Origin: Cladorhizidae sp. MBARI D1340-BT2 | Taxonomy: Eukaryota > Porifera > Demospongiae > Poecilosclerida > Cladorhizidae | DNA length: 64,000 nt | Direction of reading: 5' to 3' | NCBI GenBank assembly: GCA_028752905.1 | Contig: JAQNBH010000015.1 | Coordinates: 17,544,112 to 17,608,111, forward strand | In this document: piece by piece, positions 35,319-44,444 of the stretch | How the letters are laid out: every line of letters begins with the position of its first letter | Numbering within the stretch: position 1 is the stretch's first letter | Translations under genes and position numbers: made by a program | Notes under the pieces: generated by a model | The model's database searches: none | Told to the model about the DNA's origin: nothing | The model's input: only the letters and a program-made list of their open reading frames with translations

Positions 35319-37767
35319 TTCCCCCAACCTTAGTTAGAGACCCGTGGTCTCTAGATAACCCATCCGCATTAGCGTTGGACTTGCCTTGGATGGTGTCTTC
35401 CAGGAACTTATCCTCGTGTGGGTTGAGCAGGAGCAGCTTCTCAATGATGGGCACTAGAGCCTTCTTCTCTTCCCCTTCATTGTGCAAGAACTTGAGGATA
35501 ACGTTTTTAAGGTATTCCATATTTGACACGCCCTTTTCTCTATCACGATTTCTCTCCCATCTTCTGATCTCTTCCTTGAGGACCTTGGCCTGGTCGGCCA
35601 GCCTGAGGGAGTTTACTTCGCTCTCCCGTAACAACTCCGTCAGATGCTTCAATTTCTTCGCCGCCACCTTCAGCTGCCCCTGAGAGTTGACAAGGAGCTC
35701 GCTACTAGTCTGGCGAGTCTTCTCGTGAATGGCAGTAGTAGTGGGGCTCCCTAGCTCTTCCTCTTCCATACTCAGCAACTGGTTGAAGTTAATGCTGGAA
35801 TCCGGGCCAGGGAGCATGCCTATGCTCTCCAACTGCGCCTGTTTCATCCCTTCTCCCGAGGAGCGTTGCTCGCAGGGGGGCCTGATGTCGTCCACAACAT
35901 TCGTGGGCCTTCTTGCAACCGGTGCTACAGTCCTTTCCTTCGCTGAGCCTGTGGTGCTGGTGCTGTGGGCGCCAACGAGGACACGGCTGTCCACCTCTTG
36001 CTGCAGCCAGCTGAATTCACTCTGCAACACCTCCAGCTCTGTCTTGACACCCGTCACAACCTTGTTGTGCTCCTCTTGCAGCTGGTCCATCTGGATCTTA
36101 AAAGCAGCTGTCACTTCCTCAGTCTCGTGCCGAAGATGCACAATAAGCTCACCCTGCTCCTGGCTCTGGAGGGCATGCTGCGCTGCCTCATGCCTCAGGG
36201 CCTGTTCCAGCCCTTGCTTCTCCTTCTCCAACTGCCCCTGCAGCACCGCCATGGTGTCCTGAAGCTCCATCTCGCTCGCCTCTGCCTCACCTCCATCAGC
36301 AACCAGGTAGAGAGCAGACATGATGGGCCCGTCTCGTTCCTGTTGTAGGCGCTCCCGTTCCTCAAGTGCGTCCTGCTCCAGTTGCTGAGCACGGGTGACC
36401 ACCATGCCTGACCCAGTCGCGATGGAAGTAGGTGGGGTGTTCAGCTCGTCGTAGCTCGGTTCGCTGTCCAGAGCCTTCTTCAAATAGTTCCGGAAGTGAG
36501 GTATATCCCTTCCCATCAGCATATCCTCGGTGATATGTTTCGACACTCCTACCGCAATGGTCGTGGTCTTCCCTTCAACTTCGAGGGTCACACTTGCTGC
36601 TGGAAAGTAAATCTTCCTTTCTGATGCAGTATTGTACGGTATATTCCACCCCAAATAATCTTCTTTGTCAACACAGCTGGGGTGCACGAGGGTCTTAGTG
36701 CATCCAGTGTCTAGTAAGGCTTTGATGACCTTGCCGTTGATCTTGACCGTTTTTGTCCAGTCGGGCATGTGGTGTTGTCGTGGTACGACTTGAAGGCTGC
36801 ACTTGGCATGCTCTACCTTCACCTTGCAATCTCTTTGGTAGTGACCTTTCCTACCACATCTGAAGCATTGTACTGATCCTAAGTCTTTAGGATAGGGAGG
36901 AGGTCCATCCCGGCTCCGCTGTTGCTCGTTCTTCTTGGGCTCTGCTCTTTCGAAACGACTCGTGTTTCTCGTCACAGGGTAAGGTTCTTTCTTTACGTAG
37001 CGGTCTGTTCGTGTCTTTTGGTTTCCTAGGTATCGGATGACCGCTTCCGTCAGATCCTCATAACTCTGGCAGTCCAAGTTTCTCATAGGGGTTTCCAACC
37101 AACCTGGAAGTTTCATTAGAACCATCTCCATCAAGACTGCTTCTCTGTCCGTCTTTCTGGTAGAGTCCAACCACTGGTTGAAATTCTGCCTATAATCCCT
37201 CAACCATTGGTCTGGATTAGTAGAGTTGAACGTCTGGTCAAACACTTTTCGCCTATGGGTCTCTGTCGAGATCTGGTACGTTGAAAGTAACACTTTCTTG
37301 ACTGTGGCGTAGTCAGCTTGTTGTTCTGCTGGAAGTGCTGCGACAACTAGCAGTCCTGCCCCAGACAACGATCCTCTAAATCTGATGGTCCATTGAGGTT
37401 GAGGCCATCCTGCTATGTCTGCTGTGGCCTCAAATGTATCCAGATAGGCAGACATGTCATCTGTGTCCTCATTGAACTTATGGAGAGTAAGGTGAGGTGG
37501 TGGTGGTGCTGCTGCTGGAGGTGGTCTCTGGTCGCGTATAGCTTCTATCCACCTTCTCTGTTGATCATTAGCGAAATGTCTCTCTTCAGCACGTTGCTCT
37601 TCATCCCTTTTAGCTTTTTCTTGCTCCAGCTCAATCCAACGATCCATGAACTTGTCGAAGCGACCAAGGGATCGTGGAGGGTCTTCCTCCTCTTGATAAT
37701 CCTCCTCGAGGACGTTTCCTGTTCGTTGTGGACGCTCATAACCCGATCGTAGAGCCATCTGATTCAA
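35092..37767 (-). CDS. Gag-protease-coiled coil-GRIP polyprotein of element 2
   Basis: 891 codons without a break. Residues 1-80: charged leader (MDRWIELEQEKAKRDEEQRA). About 95-250: retrotransposon Gag (WTIRFRGSLSGAGLL, NPDQWLRDYRQNFNQWL). 301-314: CCHC knuckle CFRCGRKGHYQRDC. 341-422: retropepsin with LLDTGC (Asp353) and a MLMGRDIP end. 460-600 and 690-745: coiled coils. 747-790: GRIP-like domain (NMEYLKNVILKFL, then ALVPIIEKLLLLNPHEDKFL) preceded by LTELLRESEVN and EEIRRWERNRDREK, which closely recall GCC2/GCC185 golgins; Tyr752 fits the tyrosine that GRIP domains use to bind Arl1. 797-806: SNANADGLSR, the RNase H end. RT, RNase H and integrase are missing. GRIP domains target proteins to the trans-Golgi; that this happens here is inference. 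Confidence 0.9.
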   Translation of the reverse strand: MNQMALRSGYERPQRTGNVLEEDYQEEEDPPRSLGRFDKFMDRWIELEQEKAKRDEEQRAEERHFANDQQRRWIEAIRDQRPPPAAAPPPPHLTLHKFNEDTDDMSAYLDTFEATADIAGWPQPQWTIRFRGSLSGAGLLVVAALPAEQQADYATVKKVLLSTYQISTETHRRKVFDQTFNSTNPDQWLRDYRQNFNQWLDSTRKTDREAVLMEMVLMKLPGWLETPMRNLDCQSYEDLTEAVIRYLGNQKTRTDRYVKKEPYPVTRNTSRFERAEPKKNEQQRSRDGPPPYPKDLGSVQCFRCGRKGHYQRDCKVKVEHAKCSLQVVPRQHHMPDWTKTVKINGKVIKALLDTGCTKTLVHPSCVDKEDYLGWNIPYNTASERKIYFPAASVTLEVEGKTTTIAVGVSKHITEDMLMGRDIPHFRNYLKKALDSEPSYDELNTPPTSIATGSGMVVTRAQQLEQDALEERERLQQERDGPIMSALYLVADGGEAEASEMELQDTMAVLQGQLEKEKQGLEQALRHEAAQHALQSQEQGELIVHLRHETEEVTAAFKIQMDQLQEEHNKVVTGVKTELEVLQSEFSWLQQEVDSRVLVGAHSTSTTGSAKERTVAPVARRPTNVVDDIRPPCEQRSSGEGMKQAQLESIGMLPGPDSSINFNQLLSMEEEELGSPTTTAIHEKTRQTSSELLVNSQGQLKVAAKKLKHLTELLRESEVNSLRLADQAKVLKEEIRRWERNRDREKGVSNMEYLKNVILKFLHNEGEEKKALVPIIEKLLLLNPHEDKFLEDTIQGKSNANADGLSRDHGSLTKVGGMLGISTDSTLTEREPHGSSDLQASGSVSNVDEPHRLPNGSDKSPDEKDADWSETHAGRPLQNTKHGYFGRDCGHV

Positions 37768-37946
37768 TCAACGATAACAACCACACCAAATTTTTTTGTA
37801 CACAACTCAAAAACTACGTCAGGGTTGTTTATTCACGTTCCAAGGTTCTTACCCGAACGGTATCCCTAACTTAGCTAATAGTTTACAACTCAGAAACAAT
37901 ACAACTGCACTTAGCTACAATAGCTATGCCTGGGATTCTCACAACT

Positions 37947-37966
37947 GATCCCACCGCTGCCACCAA
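37947..37966 (-). other. Candidate primer-binding site of element 2
   Basis: TTGGTGGCAGCGGTGGGATC directly follows the 5' LTR on the minus strand. The matching site in element 1 (40301-40320) differs at its ends only, so both probably use the same tRNA primer, which I cannot name. Confidence 0.6.
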
Positions 37967-38513
37967 TGTAAGCGTCCCGCTCCCTACACTCCAGCTGCTT
38001 TAGCTTGGCAATGTAGAGGAACACTTTGATGCCTAGTCCAAATTAGAATCACGCTATTCTAATTTACCACTAGACCAACCCAGCCTACAGTATTCCTGTA
38101 GCTACAATTTGAGAGCGAGTTAAATAGCTTTAATTACAAACAAGGCACAAACGAGGTGCACCGCCTTTTAATTGAACAACAATGCAACTACTCTCAGTTC
38201 TACAAAAGTCCTAATCACACATAAATCTATCAAAGTTCTTCTCTTTCTCACTCGTCTCTCTCTCTCTCTCTTCACGTCATCCCTCGTCAGACGTGTCCGC
38301 AATCTCTCCCAAAATGACCATGTTTGGTATTCTGGAGTGGCCTTCCAGCATGAGTCTCTGACCAATCAGCATCCTTCTCGTCAGGTGACTTGTCTGAGCC
38401 ATTTGGCAACCTGTGTGGTTCATCAACGTTCGAGACACTTCCGCTGGCCTGTAGATCTGACGACCCGTGTGGTTCTCTCTCAGTCAGGGTCGAGTCTGTG
38501 GAGATCCCTGACA
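37967..38513 (-). repeat. Element 2 LTR (5' LTR)
   Basis: 547 bases, nearly identical to 34774-35318. It contains the promoter by family analogy. No TATA box was singled out. Confidence 0.92.
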
Positions 38514-39150
38514 GGTAGTCTGTCAATGGGTGTGGGCAGCTGTAGTTCGTTGTCAGAGGAGTGGGTGTCCTCGGTTTCATCCAGGGCCGGACCCGTGAGC
38601 TTTACCAAGTCTTGGGTCTGTTGCTCCTGGTCTGCTTGTTCCATTCGACTCTGTTCCTTAGTTTGGCTGCGTGTTGCTATGCTAGCCACGTCCAGAGGAT
38701 CCTTGGGGTTCACCTCTGCTTCATCTGGTGGGGTTTCAGCCACCCACTTGGCCAACTGTGGTACGTCCCTGCCGACCAGCATGTCGACAGTGAGGTGGGG
38801 AGACACACCCACCGTGAGTAGTTGTCGAGTCCCTTTCACTTCCAACATTACCCGTGCAGCTGGGAACCATACCTCTCTGGCACTGGATGTAGAGTAAGGT
38901 ATCTCCCAGCCGAGCCTCTGCTTCTTAGATACACACCGTGGATGGACCAAGGATCTCGTGCACCCGGTGTCGAGCCAGAGAGATGTGGCTGTCCATTCAG
39001 CTTTCCCTCTCTGATCCAGGGATTCTTGGGCGATAGGGCTTTCGAGTCATCGGTGAATTGGGCTCTCTCAAGTTTCACCTGGCAGTCCCTTTTGAAGTGC
39101 CCAAGTTTGTTGCACATGAAGCATCTAATTTCATTTCGGGAGTTTGTAGG
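38480..39150 (-). pseudogene. Element 1 zinc knuckle and protease (frameshifted)
   Basis: On the minus strand CFMCNKLGHFKRDC (about 39090-39130) is a CCHC knuckle. In another frame LWLDTGCTRSLVHPRC (about 38935-38980) carries the DTG of a retropepsin, and VDMLVGRDVPQLAKW (about 38745-38790) its C-terminal motif. After it comes an acidic segment matching residues 440-480 of the element 2 protein. At least one frameshift separates knuckle from protease. Confidence 0.8.
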
Positions 39151-39212
39151 CGATAACCTGGGATTTTCTCTCGAGGAGAATAGCGGTCTCCGATCTGTCT
39201 GGGCTCCACTTT

Positions 39213-40091
39213 CTAGTGGCTCAGAGGTCTATATGGTGTCTCATGATGTACCATCTTCTCTCTGGTCGGTTGTGACCGTGGAGACTGCCTCGGGTCATCA
39301 TGGTCGCGACGGGTTTGATTGCTAAGGTGTCTCACCACGGTTTCAGACAGCTCCTCGTACATCTTGAGGTTGAGGGTTCGCATTCTTGCCTCGAGCCATC
39401 TCGGTAGTTTGGACAATGTTACTTCTATCAGCAACGTGGCCTCAACATCCAAGGGGGAAGAGGCCAGCCACTGATGGAAGTTCTGTCGGTGTTTGGCCAA
39501 CCAGCCCTCAGGATTGATGGTCGAGAAGGCGGTCTCAAAGGTCCTGTGACGGTATGTCTCGGTCGTGATGCGGTACTCTCTCAGAAGTTCCACCTTGACC
39601 AAGCGGTAGATGTTCTGCTCATCTGCTGGCATCGCTGACATAGTGGTCAGTCCTGCCCCAGAGAGTGAGGATCTTAGGATGATGGCCCACTGGGGTGCTG
39701 GCCATCCCCCAGCGAGGGCTGTTGCCTCAAAGGCTTCGAGGAACGCACCCATGTCATCAATACCCTCAGCGAACTTGGGTACTGATAGTTTGGGCATTGG
39801 AGGAGGGGGTATGTCTACCGGGAGAGGTTGTCGGAGTTCAGCCATCATCTGCATGAACCGCTCCTGCTGTCGAGCCTCTCTGTCCTCCTGCCTAGCTTGG
39901 GCCTCCTCTCGCTTCTGCTCCTGCCTAGCTTGGGCCTCCTCTCGCTTCTGCTCCTCCCTCTCACTCCTAAGTTGATCCACCTGGACCCACTGCTGCAAGA
40001 ACCGATCCATTGGGTCTGCAGGCATGCTGGTCTCAGGGGTGTTCCCATGTACCCTTCGGGATTCCCTAGGAGGCCTCCTATCCTCTGCCAT
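39213..40091 (-). CDS. Element 1 Gag
   Basis: The 292-codon frame starts MAEDRRPPRESRR. It has a repeated charged helix (QKREEAQARQE twice), then WAIILRSSLSGAGLTTMSAM and NPEGWLAKHRQNFHQWLASS, and ETVVRHLSNQ. It aligns throughout with residues 35-250 of the element 2 protein, so the two elements are relatives. It ends at a TAG before the CCHC knuckle, which then lies in another frame. Gag forms the particle around element RNA in the cytoplasm. Confidence 0.8.
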   Translation of the reverse strand: MAEDRRPPRESRRVHGNTPETSMPADPMDRFLQQWVQVDQLRSEREEQKREEAQARQEQKREEAQARQEDREARQQERFMQMMAELRQPLPVDIPPPPMPKLSVPKFAEGIDDMGAFLEAFEATALAGGWPAPQWAIILRSSLSGAGLTTMSAMPADEQNIYRLVKVELLREYRITTETYRHRTFETAFSTINPEGWLAKHRQNFHQWLASSPLDVEATLLIEVTLSKLPRWLEARMRTLNLKMYEELSETVVRHLSNQTRRDHDDPRQSPRSQPTREKMVHHETPYRPLSH

Positions 40092-40300
40092 AGAAGACTC
40101 GGAGAGTAGGATTATCTTCCAAACAAAAATTATACAAATTAAAAATCAAAAAGACACAACCTCCTCCTAGCTCTTCTCCTGGCTACTGAAGGGTCGGTTT
40201 TCAACCCACAAGGCCGTACCCTGGGTGTCACCTTCCAGCTAGCTAAGCAACTCCTCTTTGCTAGCTACTGGCTGGTCCGGGATCTCCTCACTAAGAAAAA

Positions 40301-40320
40301 TATCCCACCGCTGCCACCAC
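40301..40320 (-). other. Candidate primer-binding site of element 1
   Basis: GTGGTGGCAGCGGTGGGATA directly follows the 5' LTR of element 1 on the minus strand. It shares the core GGTGGCAGCGGTGGGAT with element 2. Confidence 0.6.
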
Positions 40321-40953
40321 TGTCGGGGAAATTACCCTCTCCTGAGGCCTTCCTGCCTCAACGAATAACACTGGTCGCTTAGTAGTCCGAGCGGAGACTA
40401 CTTCTGGTAATTTCCACTGCGATGCCTAGGAGCTCAGGGTACTGGCTACACCACCAATCACCCCTCCTAGACCTAACTGGACAAGCCGTACCTCCGCCTC
40501 TCTCTAGGCCCTTTACGGTCTTGCTCCCTTGGCTCCCTACCCAACACTTGGGTAGATAAGTATTGATTAAATATCAAGTCAATGCCAAAGACACATACAG
40601 AGTATAGTCTAACTTCTCTCTCTCTCTCTCTCTCTGACTGTCTCTCTACTCTCCTTATATACATACATTAAGTCACATGATAATGATAGCCAATCAAATA
40701 CTATAGTTCATTCTATCTGTAATCTTGGTCTTGGGTGTTCTTGTGGTATTCATTGTGGGTGTTCCCTTTTAGGTAATCTTAGTCTTGGGTGTATCCAATA
40801 CTTGTGGTATTCACTGTGGCTGTTCCCTTTTAGGTAATCTTAGTCTTGGGTGTATCCAATGCTTGTGGTAGTAGTGATCATTAACTGTGGGTTGTGGTTA
40901 TTGTGGGTTACTGTTTGAAAAGTCAGGGAGCGGTCCTGTTAATTTCCCTGGCA
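40321..40953 (-). repeat. Element 1 LTR (5' LTR)
   Basis: 633 bases, matching 33545-34172 with scattered substitutions. TSD CGAGG follows at 40954-40958. Confidence 0.9.
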
Positions 40954-41372
40954 CGAGGTCATCCTCAATTTCTGCATATGTGGTGTGTTCTTATGCATCA
41001 TAGGAAAGACAATAACTGGAAATGTGATGCTGAGTTCTATGCCTCTCAAGGTCACAAGAAGTCAAATATAAATTGCCTCCACATCTGAGATAAATCTTTG
41101 GTGCATGTAGACTATGTGCTGAAATAAATTCTTAATTATACGCTGAAATAAAACCTTTGGGTATATAGATTATATCCTGAAACTTTCATGCTTTAGCACA
41201 ATTGGTTTGCCTATCTGCCCCACTATTACTCAAACCTGAAGTGATGAGAAATCATCATTCTAGCCATCTCAATGCCTTTCAGGTCAAGTTAGGCCTGGTT
41301 TGATGAAATGTGGGGAGGGGGGTGGGTTCAGTTGATTTCTTTTGGATGGGTGGACATGGTAACTTCAGAGAT

Positions 41373-42099
41373 CGGTTTCAATTTTACCAAGATAGGTCAG
41401 GGACGAGTAGACCCTTCATGGAACTTACCTTGATGATGGCGGTTGCTGATGAATCGTTATCACAGATAACATATGACACACTGTTAAGGTTGCTCTGCTG
41501 CCTGGAGAATCTGGATAAACTACGTGATATATAGCTCATCCACTCTGAATATGACGGTGTTAAACCTCCTTTCATTGGAGTGCTCTGGACACACTGTCGA
41601 AGGAGGAGAGAAAGACAATCTCCTTTCTTAGTAGGGCCCTGGGTGATCAGTGAAATGAGATAAGGAAAGTCTCTCTCGGAGGAGTGCCCAAGAGTAGCAG
41701 TCATAGGAAGAGATAAAATGGAAGAGGGAGGGTTCACTGTCGAGAGGGGAGCTGGCAGTATTCCAGAATGTGATGAGGTTGAGCCACAATTACTGAAGTG
41801 AAGCTATAGGTAATTGTTTGCCAGGATTTGACAAGGCTTCAAACTTGCTAGAAAGATCAAGAAGCAAACACTTCACAGATGTGACAACTCAATGTCTACT
41901 TTGTTTAATCTAGAATACGAAGGGATTTGTGGATTTGCAGACCATTTTGAAGGCATTCTTAGACATCCCACCATAACAACAATGGGCCCACATTGCAAAC
42001 TTCCATCACCCTGAAGAGCAACATCACTTTTCTGTTTGCATACTGCATCATCACAGATGAGGAAAAAGAATACTTCCCTTAGGCTTCTTTCCAATGGCC
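41373..42099. other. Unassigned stretch
   Basis: The minus-strand frame at 41384-41737 (117 codons) has no motif I recognise. Nothing else is supportable. Confidence 0.35.
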
Positions 42100-42450
42100 T
42101 TTTTATTCATTACCATTTCAGGGCTTGGGTTCTCGACGTTTCGACTAAATGCTTTATTATAAATTTATTTATTTATTTTTATTTATTTATATATATATAC
42201 ATATAATTGGTATTTTATTTATTTGTTTGTTATTTATGTACATTTTTATTTATTGTTCATTAAAAAAAAAATTGGGGGGGGTGTTGTTATTTAATTTTTT
42301 TTTAATTGTTAATTTTAATTTTCTTAATTTTATTACATCCTGTGCACATGCTAGGCACGTGTACTTGCATGTGGTAGCTAGCTACTGGTATATAACAGGC
42401 TCACGTGAGCCTAGAGTCTCATTATTTCTGAAGGCTAGAGCATCTATATT
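42100..42450. repeat. Retroelement tails split by a TTTA/ATTT microsatellite
   Basis: GTTTCGACTAAATGCTTTAT near 42137 is the complement of the GCATCTAGTCGAAAC part of the hammerhead-like tail. It runs into a TTTATTTATT tract (42157-42340). 42383-42445 has GGTATATAACAGG and CTGAAGGCTAGAGCATCTAT, a tail lacking the GATGA of the core. Confidence 0.65.
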
Positions 42451-43059
42451 ATAGTCCTAACATGAAGTGAATACAATTAGAAGCCGATTATGGAGAAGGT
42501 GATTTTAATGTTATTATGTCAACTGAGAGTTCATTAAGAGTTGGTATATAATTTCAAAAGAGTACTTGAGAAACTCAAAAGTGCACTCAGAGAACTGAAA
42601 ACCATGAGAAAGTTACCTATAACTACAAATTACAGCTGTAGCTTTAGCTAGTTGCTGCATTGATCTAAGTTTGGTAGAAAGAAAGAAGTCAACAAATGAA
42701 AGTTTACTTGATTAAGCACAGAGTATACGAAACTTACTTGAGGTCTTTTTACCCTGAAAATGGCACATCTATCTCTGGTCTTTTTATTTTTAGTCTTCTA
42801 TTGAAGCTATTTCTATCTAACCAGCTCTTTTCAGAACAGACCTACAGCCTGCTTCCTCCAGTATGACAACAGCTTTTGTTAGCTTGTCTAACCTTGTTAT
42901 CTGGCACACTAGCTACAATTTATTCATGCAAACTTCTTCTCTTCTCTATTGGCCATCGTTGAGCTAGCAGTTGTCGCCTAAGGTTCTCCCATTCCCCAGG
43001 TATTTCCTCATTGTCTTCAGTCAGTTGCCTTCTACTTATACCTTGCTGGTGATGTAGAA
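42451..43059. other. Non-coding stretch
   Basis: No gene or repeat was recognised, apart from GAGAAGGTGATTTTAATG near 42492, which also ends the tail at 44445. Confidence 0.35.
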
Positions 43060-43336
43060 ACGAATAAGAAGGTGATTTTAGTTAAGTTGATAGCTGGCTG
43101 CAAGTATAATTAATGTGTAGAAACTTTTAGTTGCTTACCGGAGTAGGGTGCTTTTCAGATTTTTGTGCTCACCCAAGTTGTGAATCTTGGATGGATAATC
43201 AATGCATAAAACCGAATTGCATTGTACAGGGGATTTTATTTTTTATTTTATAATATCAGCTTAAGTATGTGGGAGATTTACCATGATTGTTTCTATAACA
43301 TATATACCAATGCACAATGGTAAGCTCAAATTTCCT
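43060..43336 (+). repeat. Left copy of a roughly 285-base direct repeat
   Basis: It shares GAAGGTGATTTTA, AAGTTGATAGCTGGCTGCAA, TGCTTTTCAGATTTTTGTGC and AATGGTAAGCTCAAATTTCC with 44445-44740. The two copies flank the retroelement fragment at 43337-44168 and its AAT tract. Confidence 0.85.
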
Positions 43337-44168
43337 GGATTAGACCCTCCTGAAGGTGATGCCCAACATAGACAGAAGGCCTGGGACTTAGCCAAGGCCT
43401 CTGCTTTAGCGGAATCACTGCTAGAATCAGCTACAGACACAAAAGCCAGAGCCTGTCTGCTTGCCTCTAGAGTTAAAGAGTCAGTGGCATGGCTGAATGT
43501 GTTGCCCATTTCTTCACTTGACCTACGTATGAGTGATGACACCATCAGGATAGCAGTCGGCCTCCGCCTGGGAGCTCCCCTGTGCAGACCCCACACCTGT
43601 CATCATTGTGGGATTGCCGTACAGCCTGGGCTTACATGGTCTAAGCTGTTGCAGAAGTGAAGGCCATCACCACCGTCATGCTGCAATAAATCACATTGTC
43701 CAGAGGGCACTCGCCTCAGCCAAAGTGCCATCTCGGCTGGAGCCTTCTGGTCTTTATCACTCAGATGGAAAGCGACCAGATGGCGTAACAGTGGTCCTGT
43801 GGATGAGAGAAAAGTTGCTAGTGTGGGACGCGACATGGCCTAGTACGTTTGCCCATTCATATGCTTCCAATGCACCAGTAAGGCAGGGGCAGTTGCAGCT
43901 TTGGCAGAGGAGAGGAAGAAGGCCAAATATTACCACCTGGACCCCTCCCAAATCTTCAGCCCTATTGCCATTGAGACTTCTGGGGTTTTCGGTCCCATGA
44001 CTCTGTGACACTCCTGAAAGATCTTGGCTGCCGCCTAGCCTGGATTATGGGCCGGGAGAGTTCTACCACCTTCCTCATCCAGAGGCTCTCTGTTGCTATA
44101 CAACATGGTAATGCGGCCTCAGTGTTGGGATCAGCTGATATGTCAACCGCTACTGACTTCTTCAACTA
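43337..44168 (+). pseudogene. C-terminal domain of an RT/REL-type non-LTR element
   Basis: It starts with DPPEGDAQHRQKAWDLAKAS, then SRVKESVAWLNVLPISSLDL and IRIAVGLRLGAPLCRPHTC. After a frame shift near 43625 come LHGLSC, HAAINHIVQRALASAKVPSR, KRPDGVTVV and KLLVWDATWPSTFAHSY (about 43770-43860). A second shift near 43900 leads to EERKKAKYYHL, then the end near 44168. The PDG...LVWDAT spacing suggests a PD-(D/E)XK-like endonuclease. The RT part is absent. It is related to 12290-13000 and 63310-63735. Confidence 0.7.
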
Positions 44169-44174
44169 ATATCA

Positions 44175-44440
44175 TTACTTCAACTTATATAATATATAAA
44201 ATTAATAATAATAATAATAATAATAATAACAATAAAAAGAAATAATATAAAATAATAATAATAATAACAAAATAAAATAAAAAACAACTAATCCAAAAAT
44301 GAACAATAAAAAAGGTACATAAATAACAAACAAATAAAATAAAACAGCAATTATATATATATAAACTAATAAAAATAAATAAATAAATAAATAAAACAAA
44401 ATAATAAAGCATCTAGTCGAAACGTGAATAGAATTTGAAG
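44175..44440 (+). repeat. AAT/AAAT microsatellite and partial hammerhead-like tail
   Basis: AATAATAATAAT and AAATAAATAAAT tracts (44199-44400) end in AAAGCATCTAGTCGAAACG (44407-44425). This is the right half of the hammerhead-like tail, with the microsatellite joined at the stem-II loop. Confidence 0.8.
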
Positions 44441-44444
44441 TTGA

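Larger units (their letters stand above)
34774..38513 (-). mobile_element. LTR element 2: gypsy-like Gag-protease element with captured golgin/GRIP
   Basis: The 3740-base element is nested in element 1. The LTRs (34774-35318 and 37967-38513) start TGTAAGCG and end CTAACA or CTGACA, and differ by about five substitutions and one 2-base indel by eye. The TSD is a perfect GGTAG. On the minus strand a primer-site-like TTGGTGGCAGCGGTGGGATC (37947-37966) follows the 5' LTR, almost the same as in element 1. A G-rich tract (complement of 35319-35331) precedes the 3' LTR. The only gene is the 891-codon frame at 35092-37767. Young age and an open frame suggest recent mobility with enzymes supplied by an autonomous relative. 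Confidence 0.92.
33545..40953 (-). mobile_element. LTR element 1: non-autonomous Ty3/gypsy-like, host of a nested element
   Basis: The LTRs at 33545-34172 and 40321-40953 begin TG and end CA on both strands and carry a 5-base TSD (CGAGG). On the minus strand the 5' LTR is followed by a primer-site-like GTGGTGGCAGCGGTGGGATA (40301-40320). The 3' LTR is preceded by a polypurine tract (complement of 34173-34189). The body encodes Gag, a CCHC knuckle, protease and an integrase-type zinc-binding segment, with no RT or integrase core. LTRs differ at about a dozen or more sites by eye, so it is older than the nested element 2 (34774-38513). The other arm of the inverted duplication lacks it. Confidence 0.9.
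27735..41372 (+). repeat. Left arm of an inverted segmental duplication
   Basis: Sequence from about 27735 to 33540 and from 40959 to about 41372 matches the reverse complement of 53847-59910. Landmarks: GTATTCTTACAGGGTTCAGG at 27743 and its complement near 59875-59895; ODC exons three to six; the uncharacterised gene at 31224-33411; and GTGGGTTCAGTTGATT near 41322 with its complement near 53875. The arm is interrupted by retroelement 1 (33545-40953). By eye the arms are roughly 90 to 95 percent alike, with indels. Confidence 0.85.

Noticed and set aside
35142..36348. Long plus-strand frames opposite the 891-codon gene
   Set aside because: They are the antisense of the Gag-golgin frame and have no motif of their own.
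33545..40953. Element 1 as an endogenous retrovirus with an envelope gene
   Set aside because: No envelope-like frame, and the architecture and 5-base target duplication fit non-autonomous Ty3/gypsy-like elements.
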